Origin: Hyphomicrobiales bacterium
Lineage (GTDB): Bacteria; Pseudomonadota; Alphaproteobacteria; Rhizobiales; Rhizobiaceae
Length of the DNA stretch: 39,414 nt
Reading direction: 5' to 3'
Assembly: GCA_030456445.1 (NCBI GenBank)
Contig: JAKDNM010000023.1
Coordinates: 1-39,414 of the forward strand
Positions 16,236 to 26,775 of the stretch are shown here, piece by piece (the stretch's first letter is position 1; each line of letters starts with the position of its first letter). Below the pieces are notes generated by a model. That model searched no databases and was not told where the DNA came from. It worked only from the letters and a program-made list of their open reading frames with translations. Position numbers and translations under genes: made by a program.

Positions 16236-17135
16236 ATGGCTGAACGCATCGACGGCAAGGCGATCGCCGCCGAAGTCATCGCGTCGGTGAAGGAAGGGGC
16301 GGCGCGCCTGCTCGGCGAGAAGGGCGTCCAGCCGGGGCTTGCGGTGATCATCGTCGGCGAGGATCCGGCGAGCGAAGTCTATGTCGCCTCCAAATCGCGC
16401 ATGGCCAACGAATGCGGCTTCCTCTCGGTGAAGCGCGAACTGCCCGCCGCGACCGGCGAAGACGAGCTCGTCCGCCTGCTCGAGGAACTGGACGCCGATC
16501 CGAAGATCCACGGCATTCTCGTGCAATTGCCGCTTCCCGACCATATCGACGCCAGGCGCGTCATCCAGCTCGTCGCGCCTGAAAAGGATGTCGACGGGTT
16601 CAGCTTCGTCAATATCGGCAAGCTCAGGACCGGGGAATTCGGGACGGCTTTCCTGCCCTGCACGCCGGCGGGCTGCATGCTTCTGATCAAGCGGGTTCGC
16701 GGCAAGGGCCTTGCCGGTCTCGACGCCGTGGTCGTCGGCCGTTCCAATATCGTCGGCAAGCCGATGGCCAATCTCCTGCTTGGAGCCGACTGCACCGTCA
16801 CCATCGCGCATAGCCGTACGCGGGACCTCGCCTCTGTGGTCGGCCGCGCCGACATCCTCGTCGCCGCCGTCGGCCGCCCGGAGATGATCAAGGGCGAATG
16901 GATCAAGCCGGGCGCCACCGTCATCGATGTCGGCATCAACCGTATCCCCGCACCGGAGCGCGGCGAAGGCAAGACAAGGCTTGTCGGCGATGTCGAGCAC
17001 GCCGTTGCCGAGAATATCGCCGGCGCCATCACGCCGGTTCCCGGCGGCGTCGGGCCGATGACCATCGCCATGCTGATGGTGAACACGCTCGTCTCCGCCT
17101 ACCGCTCGGCGGGGATGGAGCCGCCGGCGTTTTGA
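16236..17135 (+). CDS. folD: Bifunctional methylenetetrahydrofolate dehydrogenase / methenyltetrahydrofolate cyclohydrolase
   Basis: This 299-residue cytosolic enzyme interconverts 5,10-methylene- and 10-formyl-tetrahydrofolate using NADP. Catalytic Tyr49 and Lys53 lie in [18 protein letters not shown] and PEKDVDGF (about 97-123) form the folate site, GRSNIVGKP (168-175) is the nucleotide loop, and [10 protein letters not shown] is near the end. Length is standard. A strong ggggagg ribosome-binding site precedes the ATG. It stands alone between the oxidase operon and a regulator gene. Confidence 0.97.
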   Translation: MAERIDGKAIAAEVIASVKEGAARLLGEKGVQPGLAVIIVGEDPASEVYVASKSRMANECGFLSVKRELPAATGEDELVRLLEELDADPKIHGILVQLPLPDHIDARRVIQLVAPEKDVDGFSFVNIGKLRTGEFGTAFLPCTPAGCMLLIKRVRGKGLAGLDAVVVGRSNIVGKPMANLLLGADCTVTIAHSRTRDLASVVGRADILVAAVGRPEMIKGEWIKPGATVIDVGINRIPAPERGEGKTRLVGDVEHAVAENIAGAITPVPGGVGPMTIAMLMVNTLVSAYRSAGMEPPAF

Positions 17136-17146
17136 GGAGGACGGCA

Positions 17147-17249
17147 ATGGACAGTCGGCAGTGGGCAGTCGGGAAAGCGTATGCTGCGAGGGATATGATC
17201 CCCCCGATTGCCGATTGCCGATTGCCGACTGCCGTTAACAATTGTCCAT
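17147..17249. repeat. 103-bp MITE-like element with terminal inverted repeats and heptamer array
   Basis: The ends are ATGGACA (17147-17153) and its inverse TGTCCAT (17243-17249). Inside, the left side carries gtcggcagtgggcagtcggg. The right side carries tandem heptamers, ccgattg x3 then ccgactg (17204-17231), which are largely complementary to the left side. The whole could fold into a long imperfect hairpin. No target-site duplication was evident. The same bases encode an ORF of 37 codons (17147-17260) with an aggagg six bases upstream of its ATG, but the heptamer composition makes a real protein doubtful. Confidence 0.55.
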
Positions 17250-17271
17250 CCGCCCTGTAGAAGCGCAATCC

Positions 17272-18234
17272 ATGCCCGACCAGAGCCAGACTAACCGTCA
17301 GTTCGCTTTCCTGCTCGTCGACAAGTTTTCGATGTTCTCGCTCGCTGCGGCGATAGATACCGTCCGCTCGGCGAATCGGCAGCTTGGTCGCGACTATTAC
17401 GGCTGGACGACGGTCTCCGCCGATGGCGAAGCGGTGATGGCCTCCAATGGCCTGCCGATTAAGATCGACTATTCGATCAACGATGTTCCGCAAATGGACA
17501 TCCTTTTCGTCTGCGTCGGGCTTACGACCGAGTTTCCGGGAAAGTCGAAGGTGCTGGGTGCGCTCAGAAGCCTCGGCAGGCGGGGCGCGACGCTCGGCGC
17601 GCTGTCGGTCGGCTCCTACCTGCTCGCCGAGGCGGGGCAGCTCGAGGGCCATCGCTGCACTATCCATTGGGAGAACCGCGCCGGCTTCAAGGAGCGCTTT
17701 CCCGAGATCGAATGCACGGGCAACGTCTTCGAGATCGACCGCAAGCGCTATACCTGTGCCGGCGGCACCACATCGATCGACCTGATGCTGGAGATCGTGC
17801 GCGCCGATTTCGGCGCCAGCCTCGCCAACGAGGTCGCCAACCAGTTCCAGCACGAGCGTATCCGCTCCGCCGGCGACCGCCAGCGTGTCGGGCCGGAGCG
17901 CGACCTGACCGGCAAGTCGGAGAAGCTGAGGAAGATCGTCGAATTGATGGCCGACAATCTCGACGAGCCCTTCTCGGCGGTACAACTCGCCAAGGCGGCG
18001 GGCCTTTCGGTGCGGCAGGTCGAGCGGCTTTTCCTGCGGCACCTCAACATGACGCCCGGGCGCTACTATATGCGGCTCAGGCTGGAGCGGGCGCGCGAAT
18101 TGCTGCGGCAGACAAATTTGCCGATCCTGGACGTGGCGATCGCCACCGGCTTCACGTCGCATTCCTATTTCGCGCAAAGCTACCGGCTTCAGTTCGGCCG
18201 GCCGCCGAGCGAGGAGAGGCGCACGACCTATTGA
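17272..18234 (+). CDS. GlxA family (DJ-1/PfpI + AraC HTH) transcriptional regulator
   Basis: This 320-residue regulator has an N-terminal class I glutamine-amidotransferase-like sensor domain (about 10-190) and a C-terminal AraC-type double helix-turn-helix (about 215-315). The elbow that carries Cys in active enzymes reads GALSVGSYLLAEAGQL, with no Cys, so it is a sensor only. The HTH region includes LAKAAGLSVRQVERLF and DVAIATGFTSHSYFAQSYR. Relatives of this layout control choline, carnitine, betaine or arginine catabolism. None of those genes is adjacent, so the target is unknown. ATG at 17272 was preferred to the upstream TTG at 17242. Confidence 0.88.
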   Translation: MPDQSQTNRQFAFLLVDKFSMFSLAAAIDTVRSANRQLGRDYYGWTTVSADGEAVMASNGLPIKIDYSINDVPQMDILFVCVGLTTEFPGKSKVLGALRSLGRRGATLGALSVGSYLLAEAGQLEGHRCTIHWENRAGFKERFPEIECTGNVFEIDRKRYTCAGGTTSIDLMLEIVRADFGASLANEVANQFQHERIRSAGDRQRVGPERDLTGKSEKLRKIVELMADNLDEPFSAVQLAKAAGLSVRQVERLFLRHLNMTPGRYYMRLRLERARELLRQTNLPILDVAIATGFTSHSYFAQSYRLQFGRPPSEERRTTY

Positions 18235-18330
18235 GGGGAACCGGTTCTTGACGATGAAGCGGATGAGGAGGGGAGGGATGGAGCGGAAAAAAGAGAAAAG
18301 CGCGCGCCGTTTCTTCGCGTCGACAAAGCC

Positions 18331-19377
18331 GTGCCGCCCGTGACCGCCGGCGTGAAGGCGCGTTCGCGGCGGGGCGGCGGTCGCCCGACCATCGCCGACG
18401 TGGCGTCGAAGGCCGGCGTCGGGGCGATAACGGTCTCGCGCGCCCTGCGCGAGCCGGAACGTGTCTCGCCCCGGCTCAGGCGGCAGATCATGGCTGTCGT
18501 CGATGAGCTCGGCTACGTGCCCGACCGCAACGCCCGCGCGCTGGCTTCCGCCCGTGCCGACGTGATCGGCGTGCTCGTTCCCTCGCTCACCAACAACGTC
18601 TTCGCCGATGTCGTGCGCGGCATCTATGAAGGGCTGGACCAGAACCATCTTCAGGTTCAGATCGGCAACACGCATTATTCGCAGGAAGCCGAAGAGGAAC
18701 TGCTCCAGACCTTCCTGAGCCAGAGACCGTCGGCGCTGATCGTCTCGGGTATCGACCAGAGCCCGGCGGCGACCGCGCTTCTGGAAAGAGCCGATTGCCC
18801 GGTCGTCCAGATCATGGAGACCGGCCCCGATCCGGTCGATATGATGATCGGCTTTTCGCACTATGAGGGAGGCCGGGCGGCCACCCGGCACCTCATCGAA
18901 GCCGGCTATCGCCGGGTCGCCTTCATCGGCGCGCGCATGGACCCGCGCTCCGAGCGTCGGCTGGCGGGCTATCGCGCCGCGATGGAGGAAGCGGGCCTCT
19001 TCGACGAGCGTCTCGTCACGACCACGGTGCGGCCTTCGAGCGTGACGACAGGCAGCGAGCTCTTTCGGGAGGCTTTGGCCAAGGCGCCGGCGCTCGACGC
19101 CGCCTTCTGCAACAATGACGACATGGCGCTCGGCGCGCTTTTCGAGTGTCACCGCCAGGGCAGGGCGGTCCCTTCGGAGATCGGCATCGCCGGCTTCAAC
19201 GACCTTGAAATGATGCAGATCGCATACCCTTCCCTCACCAGCCTGCGCACCTATCGTTATGAGATGGGGCGCCGTGCGATCGCCATGGCGCTGGAAGCGA
19301 TCGCCGGCCGCCGCCCCGCCGAACCGGTCGTCGACCTCGGCTTCGAACTCATCGTCCGCGAAAGCACGAGGCGCTGA
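18331..19377 (+). CDS. LacI family transcriptional regulator
   Basis: This 348-residue protein has a LacI-type DNA-binding head at about 18-65 (RPTIADVASKAGVGAITVSRALREPERVSP), with the hinge region near 68-75. A sugar-binding periplasmic-protein-like domain follows (IGVLVPSLTNNVFADVVRGIYEGL ... DAAFCNNDDMALGALF). It resembles the gluconate-repressor branch by eye. The start codon is GTG at 18331 (another GTG at 18340 is possible). It precedes a sugar ABC operon whose upstream region holds a matching palindrome (19491-19502), so it probably represses that operon until a sugar or aldonate binds. Its last ~50 codons are partly duplicated just downstream. Confidence 0.92.
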   Translation: MPPVTAGVKARSRRGGGRPTIADVASKAGVGAITVSRALREPERVSPRLRRQIMAVVDELGYVPDRNARALASARADVIGVLVPSLTNNVFADVVRGIYEGLDQNHLQVQIGNTHYSQEAEEELLQTFLSQRPSALIVSGIDQSPAATALLERADCPVVQIMETGPDPVDMMIGFSHYEGGRAATRHLIEAGYRRVAFIGARMDPRSERRLAGYRAAMEEAGLFDERLVTTTVRPSSVTTGSELFREALAKAPALDAAFCNNDDMALGALFECHRQGRAVPSEIGIAGFNDLEMMQIAYPSLTSLRTYRYEMGRRAIAMALEAIAGRRPAEPVVDLGFELIVRESTRR

Positions 19378-19396
19378 TGCGCCCACCCGCCAGATA

Positions 19397-19456
19397 GAGA
19401 TGGGGCGCCGTGCGATCGCCATGGCGCTGGAAGCGATCGCCGGTCGCCGGCCCGCC
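19397..19456 (+). pseudogene. Duplicated fragment of a lacI gene 3' end
   Basis: These 60 bases match 19261-19320, inside the lacI gene, at 58 of 60 positions. Both differences fall at third codon positions and are synonymous (Gly and Arg codons). The copy is 136 bp away and in a different frame relative to lacI. Read in its own frame, it continues RQIEMGRRAIAM...GRRPARLAFA until a stop at 19495. It looks like the remnant of a second LacI gene or a local duplication. Confidence 0.6.
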
Positions 19457-19490
19457 AGATTGGCGTTCGCACGTCTTTACAAGATTTATT

Positions 19491-19502
19491 GGTAGCGCTA
19501 CC
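19491..19502. promoter_or_regulatory. Probable LacI-family operator
   Basis: This perfect 12-bp palindrome, GGTAGCGCTACC, has the central CG pair typical of LacI-family operators. It lies 170 bp upstream of the ABC substrate-binding protein gene and just after the lacI gene. A tttaca at 19476-19481 could be a -35 box placing the palindrome in the promoter. The -10 is not clear. The rest of 19503-19657 shows nothing recognisable. Confidence 0.6.
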
Positions 19503-19671
19503 GTTCCCTTGCGTCAGGCTGAGAAGAGATATCGATCCCGCCGCGTCCGGACGATCGGCGCGGCCTCGGCTGCCGTTGTCCGTCCGATGGAGCCCGATCA
19601 CAGGGCCTCCGGGCGGATTGCGACGTGCCTGCAGCATCTGATTATTCTATCGAACCGGGAGGAATGAAATC

Positions 19672-20793
19672 ATGAAGAGATTTTCGGGCGGCGTTCTTGC
19701 CGCCGCGGCCGTAGTCCTGATGAGTTCGGCGGCATTCGCGGCGCCAAAAATAGTGTCGGGTCCGGGTGCGGAGCCCGACTGCTTCGCGCCGTGGTCGGCC
19801 GACACGCAGTTCATGCAGTATGAGGCCAAGAAAGGCCCGTTCCGCATCGCACTCGCCAACGGCTATATTGCCAACACATGGCGTATCCAGATGATCCAGA
19901 CCGCGAAGGCCTATGCGGCACAGCCTGACGTGAAGGCCAAGCTGAAGGAATTCAAGGTCGTCTCCACCGGCGAGGACGTGCCCGCGCAGATTTCGGCGAT
20001 CAACAACTTCATCGATTCCGGCTACGACGCCATCGTCACCGACGCGCAGAACCCGACCGCCTTCGGCCGCGTCATCAAGCGCGCCAAGGAAGCCGGCGTC
20101 GTCCTCGTCGCATTCGACAACATCCTCGACACGAAAGACGCCATCAACGTCAATGTCGACCAGGAAGGCCTCGGCGAATTGTGGGGCAAGTGGCTCGTCG
20201 ACAAGGTGCCGAACGGCGGCAAGATCCTCGAAGTGCGCGGCGTCGCCGGCACCTCGGTCGACACCGATCGTCATGCCGGCATCCACAAGGTTCTCGACGC
20301 CTCCGGCAAGAAGTGGAATGTGACCGAGGTGATGGGCAAATGGGACGACGGTGTCGCCCAGAAAGTGTCGGCCGACGCGATCGCCACCAACGGCCCGTTC
20401 GACGGCATCACTGCCCAGGGCGGCGATACCGGCGTGGTGCAGGCGATGCTCGACGCCAAGCACAAGATGGTTCCGTTCGGGGGCGAGACCGAGAACGGCT
20501 TTCGTAAATTCTGCAAGAAGTACGCCGATCAGGGCCTGAAATGCACGTCGGCCGGCTCCGGCCCCGCCCAGGTGGCCGTCGCGATCAAGACGGCGATCGC
20601 GGCGCTGGAAGGTCAGGTGATCCCGCAGGAGATCAAGCTTCCGCTCGCGGTCGCCTCCTATCCGGACATGAAGGCAGGCCGGGACTTCTTCCCCGACCAG
20701 TCCGACAATTTCTTCGTCGGCAATTCCTTCCCGTCCTGCAAGATCAACTTCTCGGCCCAGGAAATCATGGGCCAGACGAAGGAAAACCAGTAA
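19672..20793 (+). CDS. Sugar ABC transporter substrate-binding protein
   Basis: This 373-residue periplasmic sugar-binding protein of the ribose/galactose-type fold (Peripla_BP_4) has a Sec signal peptide of about 23 residues ending AFA. Typical segments are FRIALANGYIANTWRIQMIQTAKAY, DAIVTDAQNPTAFGRVIKRAKEAGVVLVAFDN and DGITAQGGDTGVVQAML. The mature part carries three cysteine pairs' worth of Cys near the N-terminus, middle and end. Ribosome-binding site gggaggaa precedes the ATG. It is the first gene of an operon with an ATPase, two permeases and a lactonase, under a LacI-type regulator. Substrate is probably a sugar or sugar acid. Confidence 0.93.
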   Translation: MKRFSGGVLAAAAVVLMSSAAFAAPKIVSGPGAEPDCFAPWSADTQFMQYEAKKGPFRIALANGYIANTWRIQMIQTAKAYAAQPDVKAKLKEFKVVSTGEDVPAQISAINNFIDSGYDAIVTDAQNPTAFGRVIKRAKEAGVVLVAFDNILDTKDAINVNVDQEGLGELWGKWLVDKVPNGGKILEVRGVAGTSVDTDRHAGIHKVLDASGKKWNVTEVMGKWDDGVAQKVSADAIATNGPFDGITAQGGDTGVVQAMLDAKHKMVPFGGETENGFRKFCKKYADQGLKCTSAGSGPAQVAVAIKTAIAALEGQVIPQEIKLPLAVASYPDMKAGRDFFPDQSDNFFVGNSFPSCKINFSAQEIMGQTKENQ

Positions 20794-20810
20794 ATTGAGG
20801 CCAGTCTTTG

Positions 20811-20840
20811 CGGCGCCGTGGTATGCTTTCCGCGGCGCCG
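20811..20840 (+). promoter_or_regulatory. Intercistronic hairpin after the binding-protein gene
   Basis: Two copies of the self-complementary octamer cggcgccg (20811-20818 and 20833-20840) can pair as an 8-bp stem with a 14-nt loop, in the 67-bp gap before the ATPase gene. It probably protects the substrate-binding-protein message or limits read-through. Confidence 0.45.
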
Positions 20841-20860
20841 TCGCGTGCCGGGAGGAATGA

Positions 20861-22404
<1,544 letters not shown>

Positions 22405-22408
<4 letters not shown>

Positions 22409-23385
22409 AGGACTGGAAATACTGGGTCGCCGAGCAGCGCGGCACGCTTTTCGCCTTCGTCACCTTCGTGGTGATGTTCACCATCTACGTCTCCAACCAT
22501 CCCGCCGGCTTCACCGCCAATGTCGTGCAGACGGCGGCGAACAAGGGGGTGCTGCTCGCCTTCGTGGCCATGGCGCAGGCGCTGGTGGTCATCACCGCCG
22601 GCATCGACCTTTCGGTCGGCATGATCTTCATCCTGACCAACTGCCTTGCCTCGTGGATCGTGGTCGGCACGCCGCTGGAGACGGCGCTCGGCATCGTCGG
22701 CGTACTGCTCGCGGGGCTGGCATGCGGCGCGGTCAACGGCCTGATCGTCATCTACGGACGGCTGCAGCCGATCGTGACCACCATCGCCACCGGCGCCATC
22801 TTTTTCGGCATCGCTCTCCTGCTGCGTCCCTTCCCCGGCGGCGGCGTCAACGAGGATCTGGCCGACTTCCTGACCGGCAAGATCTGGGGCGTGGTCCCGG
22901 TGAGCCTGCTGGTGCTCGTGGCGGTCGTCCTCCTTGTCTGGGTGCCGTTCAGCCGCTCGGTGATGGGCCGCGCCGCCTACGCCACCGGCTCGTCTGAAGC
23001 GGCGGCCTACATGTCGGGAATGCCGATCCGCCGCGCCAAGTTCCTGACCTATACGCTGGCCGGCCTGCTTGCCGGCATCGGCGGGCTGTTCCTGACCTTC
23101 TTCACCTATACGGGCGAAGCGGCGCTGGCGAGCGGCAACGCCTATACGCTGTTTTCCATCGCCGCCGTCGTTCTCGGCGGCGTCTCGCTCTACGGCGGCA
23201 CCGGCAGCGCCATCGGCGCGGTGTTCGGCGCGCTCGCCTTCCGCGCGATCGGCGATCTTCTCTTCGTCTTCGACCTCGACCCGCTGTGGCAGCCGCTGTT
23301 CCAGGGGGTCGTCCTCCTGATCGCCGTCAGCCTTGGCGCGTTCGCGCTGCTTCGCGTCCGCAACAAGCTGGACTGGTTCACATGA
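22405..23385 (+). CDS. Sugar ABC transporter permease 1
   Basis: This 326-residue inner-membrane protein has about eight to ten hydrophobic segments. The ITAGIDLSVGMIF motif and the LGGVSLYGGTGSAIGAVFGAL motif are hallmarks of the ribose-type (BPD_transp_2) permease family. Its ATG overlaps the ATPase stop (ATGA) and its own stop overlaps the next permease start (ATGA). Together with the second permease it probably forms a heterodimer, as in the galactofuranose-type transporters that also encode two permeases. Confidence 0.94.
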
Positions 23386-24371
23386 GCGAAATCTCGTCAT
23401 CGGGCAGGCAGAGGTCGAACAGGCAAGCGCTGTGGCGGCGCATCGATCCCGCCGTGGCCACGGCCTTCGGCTGCATCGTGCTCCTGCTTCTGGTGGGGAG
23501 CATCTATTCTCCGAATTTCCTGCATCTCGATTATCTTCTGCTGCAACTGAAGGTCGCCTCCTTCCTCGGCGTCATCGCGACCGGCGCCATGCTGGTCATC
23601 CTGCTCGGCCAGATCGATCTTTCGTCTCCGTGGACGATCACCACCGGCGCCATGATGGCCTGTGCGGCGGCCGCCTACGGACCCGTCGGCGTGGCGCTCG
23701 CCATCCCCTTCGGCATCCTGTGCGGGGTGGCCATCGGCATCGTGAACGGCATCGGTGTGGCCTATTTGCGCATCCCTGCGATGATCGTCACGCTTGCCAC
23801 CAACGCGGTCGCGCAAGGGCTGATGGTGGTCTATACGGGTGGTTTCTCGCCCCAGGACGAGGCGACGGAAGCGATGCGCTATATCGCCACCGGCTTCCTC
23901 ATCCCCGGCGTTCCCAACGCCGTGCTCGTCTGGGCGGTCGTCGGCGCCGGCGCGGTGTTCCTGTTGACGCGCACCACCTTCGGGCGCGCCGTCTACGGCA
24001 TCGGCAACAGCGAGCGCGCCGCCTATCTGTCGGGCATCGACACACGCCACATCCTCGTCATCGCCTTCGCCATTGCGGGCGGGCTGGCGGCCTTCGGCGG
24101 CGTGCTCCTTGCCGGCTATTCGTCCAAGGCGGCGCAGTCCATGGGCGACGTCTACCTCTTGCCGGCGATCGCCGCCGTGGTGCTCGGCGGCACCTCGATC
24201 CTCGGCGGACGCGGCTCTTATCTCGGTACGGTTGCCGGCGCGATCCTCATCACGCTCTTGCAGTCCATCCTCTCGGTGATGCAAATTCCCGAAGCCGGCC
24301 GCCAGGTCATCTACGGCGTCGTCATCGTCATCATGCTGCTGCTCTACGGACGGGCGCCGGCGAGCCGCTGA
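23382..24371 (+). CDS. Sugar ABC transporter permease 2
   Basis: This 329-residue second permease of the same family shows VILLGQIDLSSPWTITTGAMM, where relatives have GGIDLS, and VLGGTSILGGRGSYLGTVAGA near the end. The start was set at the ATG at 23382, which overlaps the previous stop by four bases, although the frame is open earlier. About 25 polar residues precede the first membrane helix. It is co-translated with permease 1. Confidence 0.93.
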   Translation: MSEISSSGRQRSNRQALWRRIDPAVATAFGCIVLLLLVGSIYSPNFLHLDYLLLQLKVASFLGVIATGAMLVILLGQIDLSSPWTITTGAMMACAAAAYGPVGVALAIPFGILCGVAIGIVNGIGVAYLRIPAMIVTLATNAVAQGLMVVYTGGFSPQDEATEAMRYIATGFLIPGVPNAVLVWAVVGAGAVFLLTRTTFGRAVYGIGNSERAAYLSGIDTRHILVIAFAIAGGLAAFGGVLLAGYSSKAAQSMGDVYLLPAIAAVVLGGTSILGGRGSYLGTVAGAILITLLQSILSVMQIPEAGRQVIYGVVIVIMLLLYGRAPASR

Positions 24372-24396
24372 ACATAACCGATACCGGGAGGTACAA

Positions 24397-25311
24397 TTGC
24401 CGGAAAATCCTTTTGAAATCATCGACAAGCGCTTCAACGGCCTGTTCAACCCGACCGCGCATCTGGACAAGCTCTTCACCGGCTGCCGCTGGGCGGAAGG
24501 CCCGGCCTATTTCCCGGCCGGCCGCTGCCTGATCTGGTCGGACAACCCCAACAACCGCATGCTGCGCTACGACGAATGCGACGGCTCGGTCAGCGTCTTC
24601 AGGCACCCCTCCAACTATTCCAACGGCAACACGGTCGACCGCATGGGGCGGCTGGTGTCGTGCGAACACGGCACCCGCCGGGTCTCGCGCACCGAGTTCG
24701 ACGGCACGGTGACGACGGTCGCCGACCGCTATAACGGCAAGCGGCTGAACAGTCCCAACGACGTGATCGTGAAATCCGACGGCAGCACCTGGTTTTCCGA
24801 TCCGACCTACGGCATCGATTCGGACTATGAAGGCCACAAATCCGATTCCGAGCAGGACGGCAGCCATGTCTATCGCGTCGATCCGAAGAGCGGCGAAGTC
24901 GCGAAAATGACCGACGATTTCGTCAAGCCGAACGGGCTGGCCTTCTCGCTGGACGAGAAGCTTCTCTACATCGTTGATACCGGCCGGACCCATGTCGAGA
25001 ACGGGCCGGCCCATATCCGCTGCTTCAAGGTGGGTGACAACGGCAAGCTTTCAGGCGGCGAGGTCTTCGCCGAATGCACGAACGGCCTGTTCGACGGCTT
25101 CCGCCTCGACACGGAGGGCCGTATCTGGACCAGTGCCGCCGACGGCGTCCACTGCTACCATCCGGACGGCACGCTGATCGGCAAGATCCATGTGCCGGAA
25201 GTGGTCGCGAATGTCTGCTTCGGCGGCGACAAGCGCAACTATCTCTATATCTGCGGCACGAGTTCGCTCTACGGCGTGCGGCTGCCCATCAATGGGGCAA
25301 AGACTTTTTGA
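24397..25311 (+). CDS. SMP-30/gluconolactonase family lactonase
   Basis: This 304-residue six-bladed beta-propeller hydrolase is expected to open a sugar lactone to the aldonic acid. The metal-ligand set of the SMP-30 fold is visible: Glu34 in WAEGPAY, Asn121 in NSPND, Asn179 in KPNGLAF and Asp233 in LFDGFRLD. The start codon is TTG at 24397, supported by gggagg five bases upstream and by the family N-terminus. It ends the ABC transporter operon 25 bp after permease 2, implying that the imported sugar is oxidised to a lactone; the sugar dehydrogenase is not in this window. Confidence 0.9.
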   Translation: MPENPFEIIDKRFNGLFNPTAHLDKLFTGCRWAEGPAYFPAGRCLIWSDNPNNRMLRYDECDGSVSVFRHPSNYSNGNTVDRMGRLVSCEHGTRRVSRTEFDGTVTTVADRYNGKRLNSPNDVIVKSDGSTWFSDPTYGIDSDYEGHKSDSEQDGSHVYRVDPKSGEVAKMTDDFVKPNGLAFSLDEKLLYIVDTGRTHVENGPAHIRCFKVGDNGKLSGGEVFAECTNGLFDGFRLDTEGRIWTSAADGVHCYHPDGTLIGKIHVPEVVANVCFGGDKRNYLYICGTSSLYGVRLPINGAKTF

Positions 25312-25333
25312 GAGGCAGCGAAGGCGCGTAAGC

Positions 25334-26701
25334 CTACCGCCGTGTGACCCGCATCGGCAGGCCCCCCTCGGGCTGGGTCGTCAGCTTCTGCACCGGCCAC
25401 GGCTTCGTCTCCGCAACCGTGTCGAAGCGGTAGCGCGACATCAAAACGCCGAGCGCGATCATCGCCTCCTGCATGGCGAAGCTCGCGCCGATGCAGACGC
25501 GAGGCCCGGCGCCGAAAGGCAGATACTGGAAGCGGTCGATCTTCTCTCGCGCACCGGGCGCGAAGCGCGCCGGGATGAATGCCTCGGGATTGTCCCACAG
25601 CGCCCTGTGGCGATGGATCGTCCACGGCATGACCAGCACCTGCGTGCCCCTGGGGATGACGAGGTCCTGATAGGCATCGTCTTCAACCGCCTCTCGGTTG
25701 ATCGAAGGCGCCGGCGGATAGAGCCTCAGCGCCTCCTCGAAGGCGGCGCGAGCGAGCGGCATCCTCTCGAGCCATTCGGCCGGGCCGGCGCCGCTTGCCA
25801 TCACGGCATCGATCTCTTTTTCGATCGGCTCGCGCTCCCACGGGCTTTCGGCGAGGCAATAGAGCATCCAGCCGAGCGCGCGCGCCGTGGTCTCGTGGCC
25901 GGCGCCGATGAAGGTGATGATGTTGTCCTCGATCTCGGCGCGCGTCAGCCCGTCCGGGCCTTCCGCGCGCAAGAGCAGGGTGAGGAAATCCTCCGGCGTT
26001 CCGCCCGGATCGCGCGCCATCCTTTGCCGGCGCATTTCCATCGTCTCGGCGACGATGCGGCGGAAGAAGGCGAGCGAATTGCGCCCGAGCAGGCGGGTGA
26101 TGCGCGGCAGCCAGTCGGGCGCGCCCAGAAGGTCGAGCGGATCGACGCGGCCCATCGTCTCGAACAGCCGGTCGACCTGTTTGGCGAAGCTGCCGGCCTC
26201 GCCCGCGATCTCGCCGGAAAACAGCGTCTCGGCGAGGATATCGTAGGTCAGCATCGTCATGTCGCGCGCGAGGTCGGTGGTGCCGCCCTCCTCGTAACGT
26301 GTTGCGAATTCCTCGGCTCGCTTCAGCATCGGCTGGGCGAAGCCATGGATGTGGCGCGGCGTGAAGACCGGCGCCATCGCCTTGCGCGAGCGCCGCCACA
26401 CCTCGCCTTCCGCCGTCAGCAGCCCGTCGCGCAGGATCGGCCGCAGAATCTTCTGGCGCACTCGCGCCATCCTGTAGTTCTTCGCGTTCTCGACCAGCAC
26501 GCGGCGGATAAGCCCCGGATCGTTGGCAATCAGAAGCGGTCCGCCGATCGACGAGACGGAAATCCATTTTTCGTTGTAGGAAGGCTCGCCCCACAATTCG
26601 AGCGGGTTCCTGTAGACGATGCGGATCATCTCCAGGGTAGAGGGCGGCGAGGTGCGCGGTTTCGGCGCCGGCGGCACGAAAGGGGCGGGGTGAGCGTCCA
26701 T
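25334..26701 (-). CDS. Cytochrome P450
   Basis: This 455-residue soluble P450 monooxygenase has all key motifs: the I-helix oxygen-activation AGHETT (267-272), the K-helix ExxR as EALR (323-326), and the heme loop FGAGPRVCIG with axial Cys403. The N-terminus has a Pro-rich start and no membrane anchor. The ATG at 26701 was chosen because upstream sequence in the frame belongs to the antisense or other-frame region of crcB. It converges on the lactonase gene with only 22 bp between. No ferredoxin or reductase gene is adjacent, so redox partners must be elsewhere. Substrate is unknown. Confidence 0.94.
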   Translation of the reverse strand: MDAHPAPFVPPAPKPRTSPPSTLEMIRIVYRNPLELWGEPSYNEKWISVSSIGGPLLIANDPGLIRRVLVENAKNYRMARVRQKILRPILRDGLLTAEGEVWRRSRKAMAPVFTPRHIHGFAQPMLKRAEEFATRYEEGGTTDLARDMTMLTYDILAETLFSGEIAGEAGSFAKQVDRLFETMGRVDPLDLLGAPDWLPRITRLLGRNSLAFFRRIVAETMEMRRQRMARDPGGTPEDFLTLLLRAEGPDGLTRAEIEDNIITFIGAGHETTARALGWMLYCLAESPWEREPIEKEIDAVMASGAGPAEWLERMPLARAAFEEALRLYPPAPSINREAVEDDAYQDLVIPRGTQVLVMPWTIHRHRALWDNPEAFIPARFAPGAREKIDRFQYLPFGAGPRVCIGASFAMQEAMIALGVLMSRYRFDTVAETKPWPVQKLTTQPEGGLPMRVTRR

Positions 26702-26775
26702 GTCGATTTCCCGTGTTCCCGCAGAATGTAGGCATGCCGGTCTGGTGCGTCCATGGCAGGCAACGGGCGATGGCG

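Noticed and set aside
17204-17231. CRISPR-like tandem repeat
   Set aside because: The units are only seven bases with no spacers, part of a small inverted-repeat element. No cas genes are present.
18238-18253. gaaccggttc palindrome followed by TTGACG as a lacI promoter
   Set aside because: No -10 box is present at a usual spacing, so only the palindrome is mentioned, as a weak possibility.
19410-19667. ORF over the lacI duplicate
   Set aside because: The frame differs from lacI, has no ribosome-binding site, and covers the operator and leader of the ABC operon.
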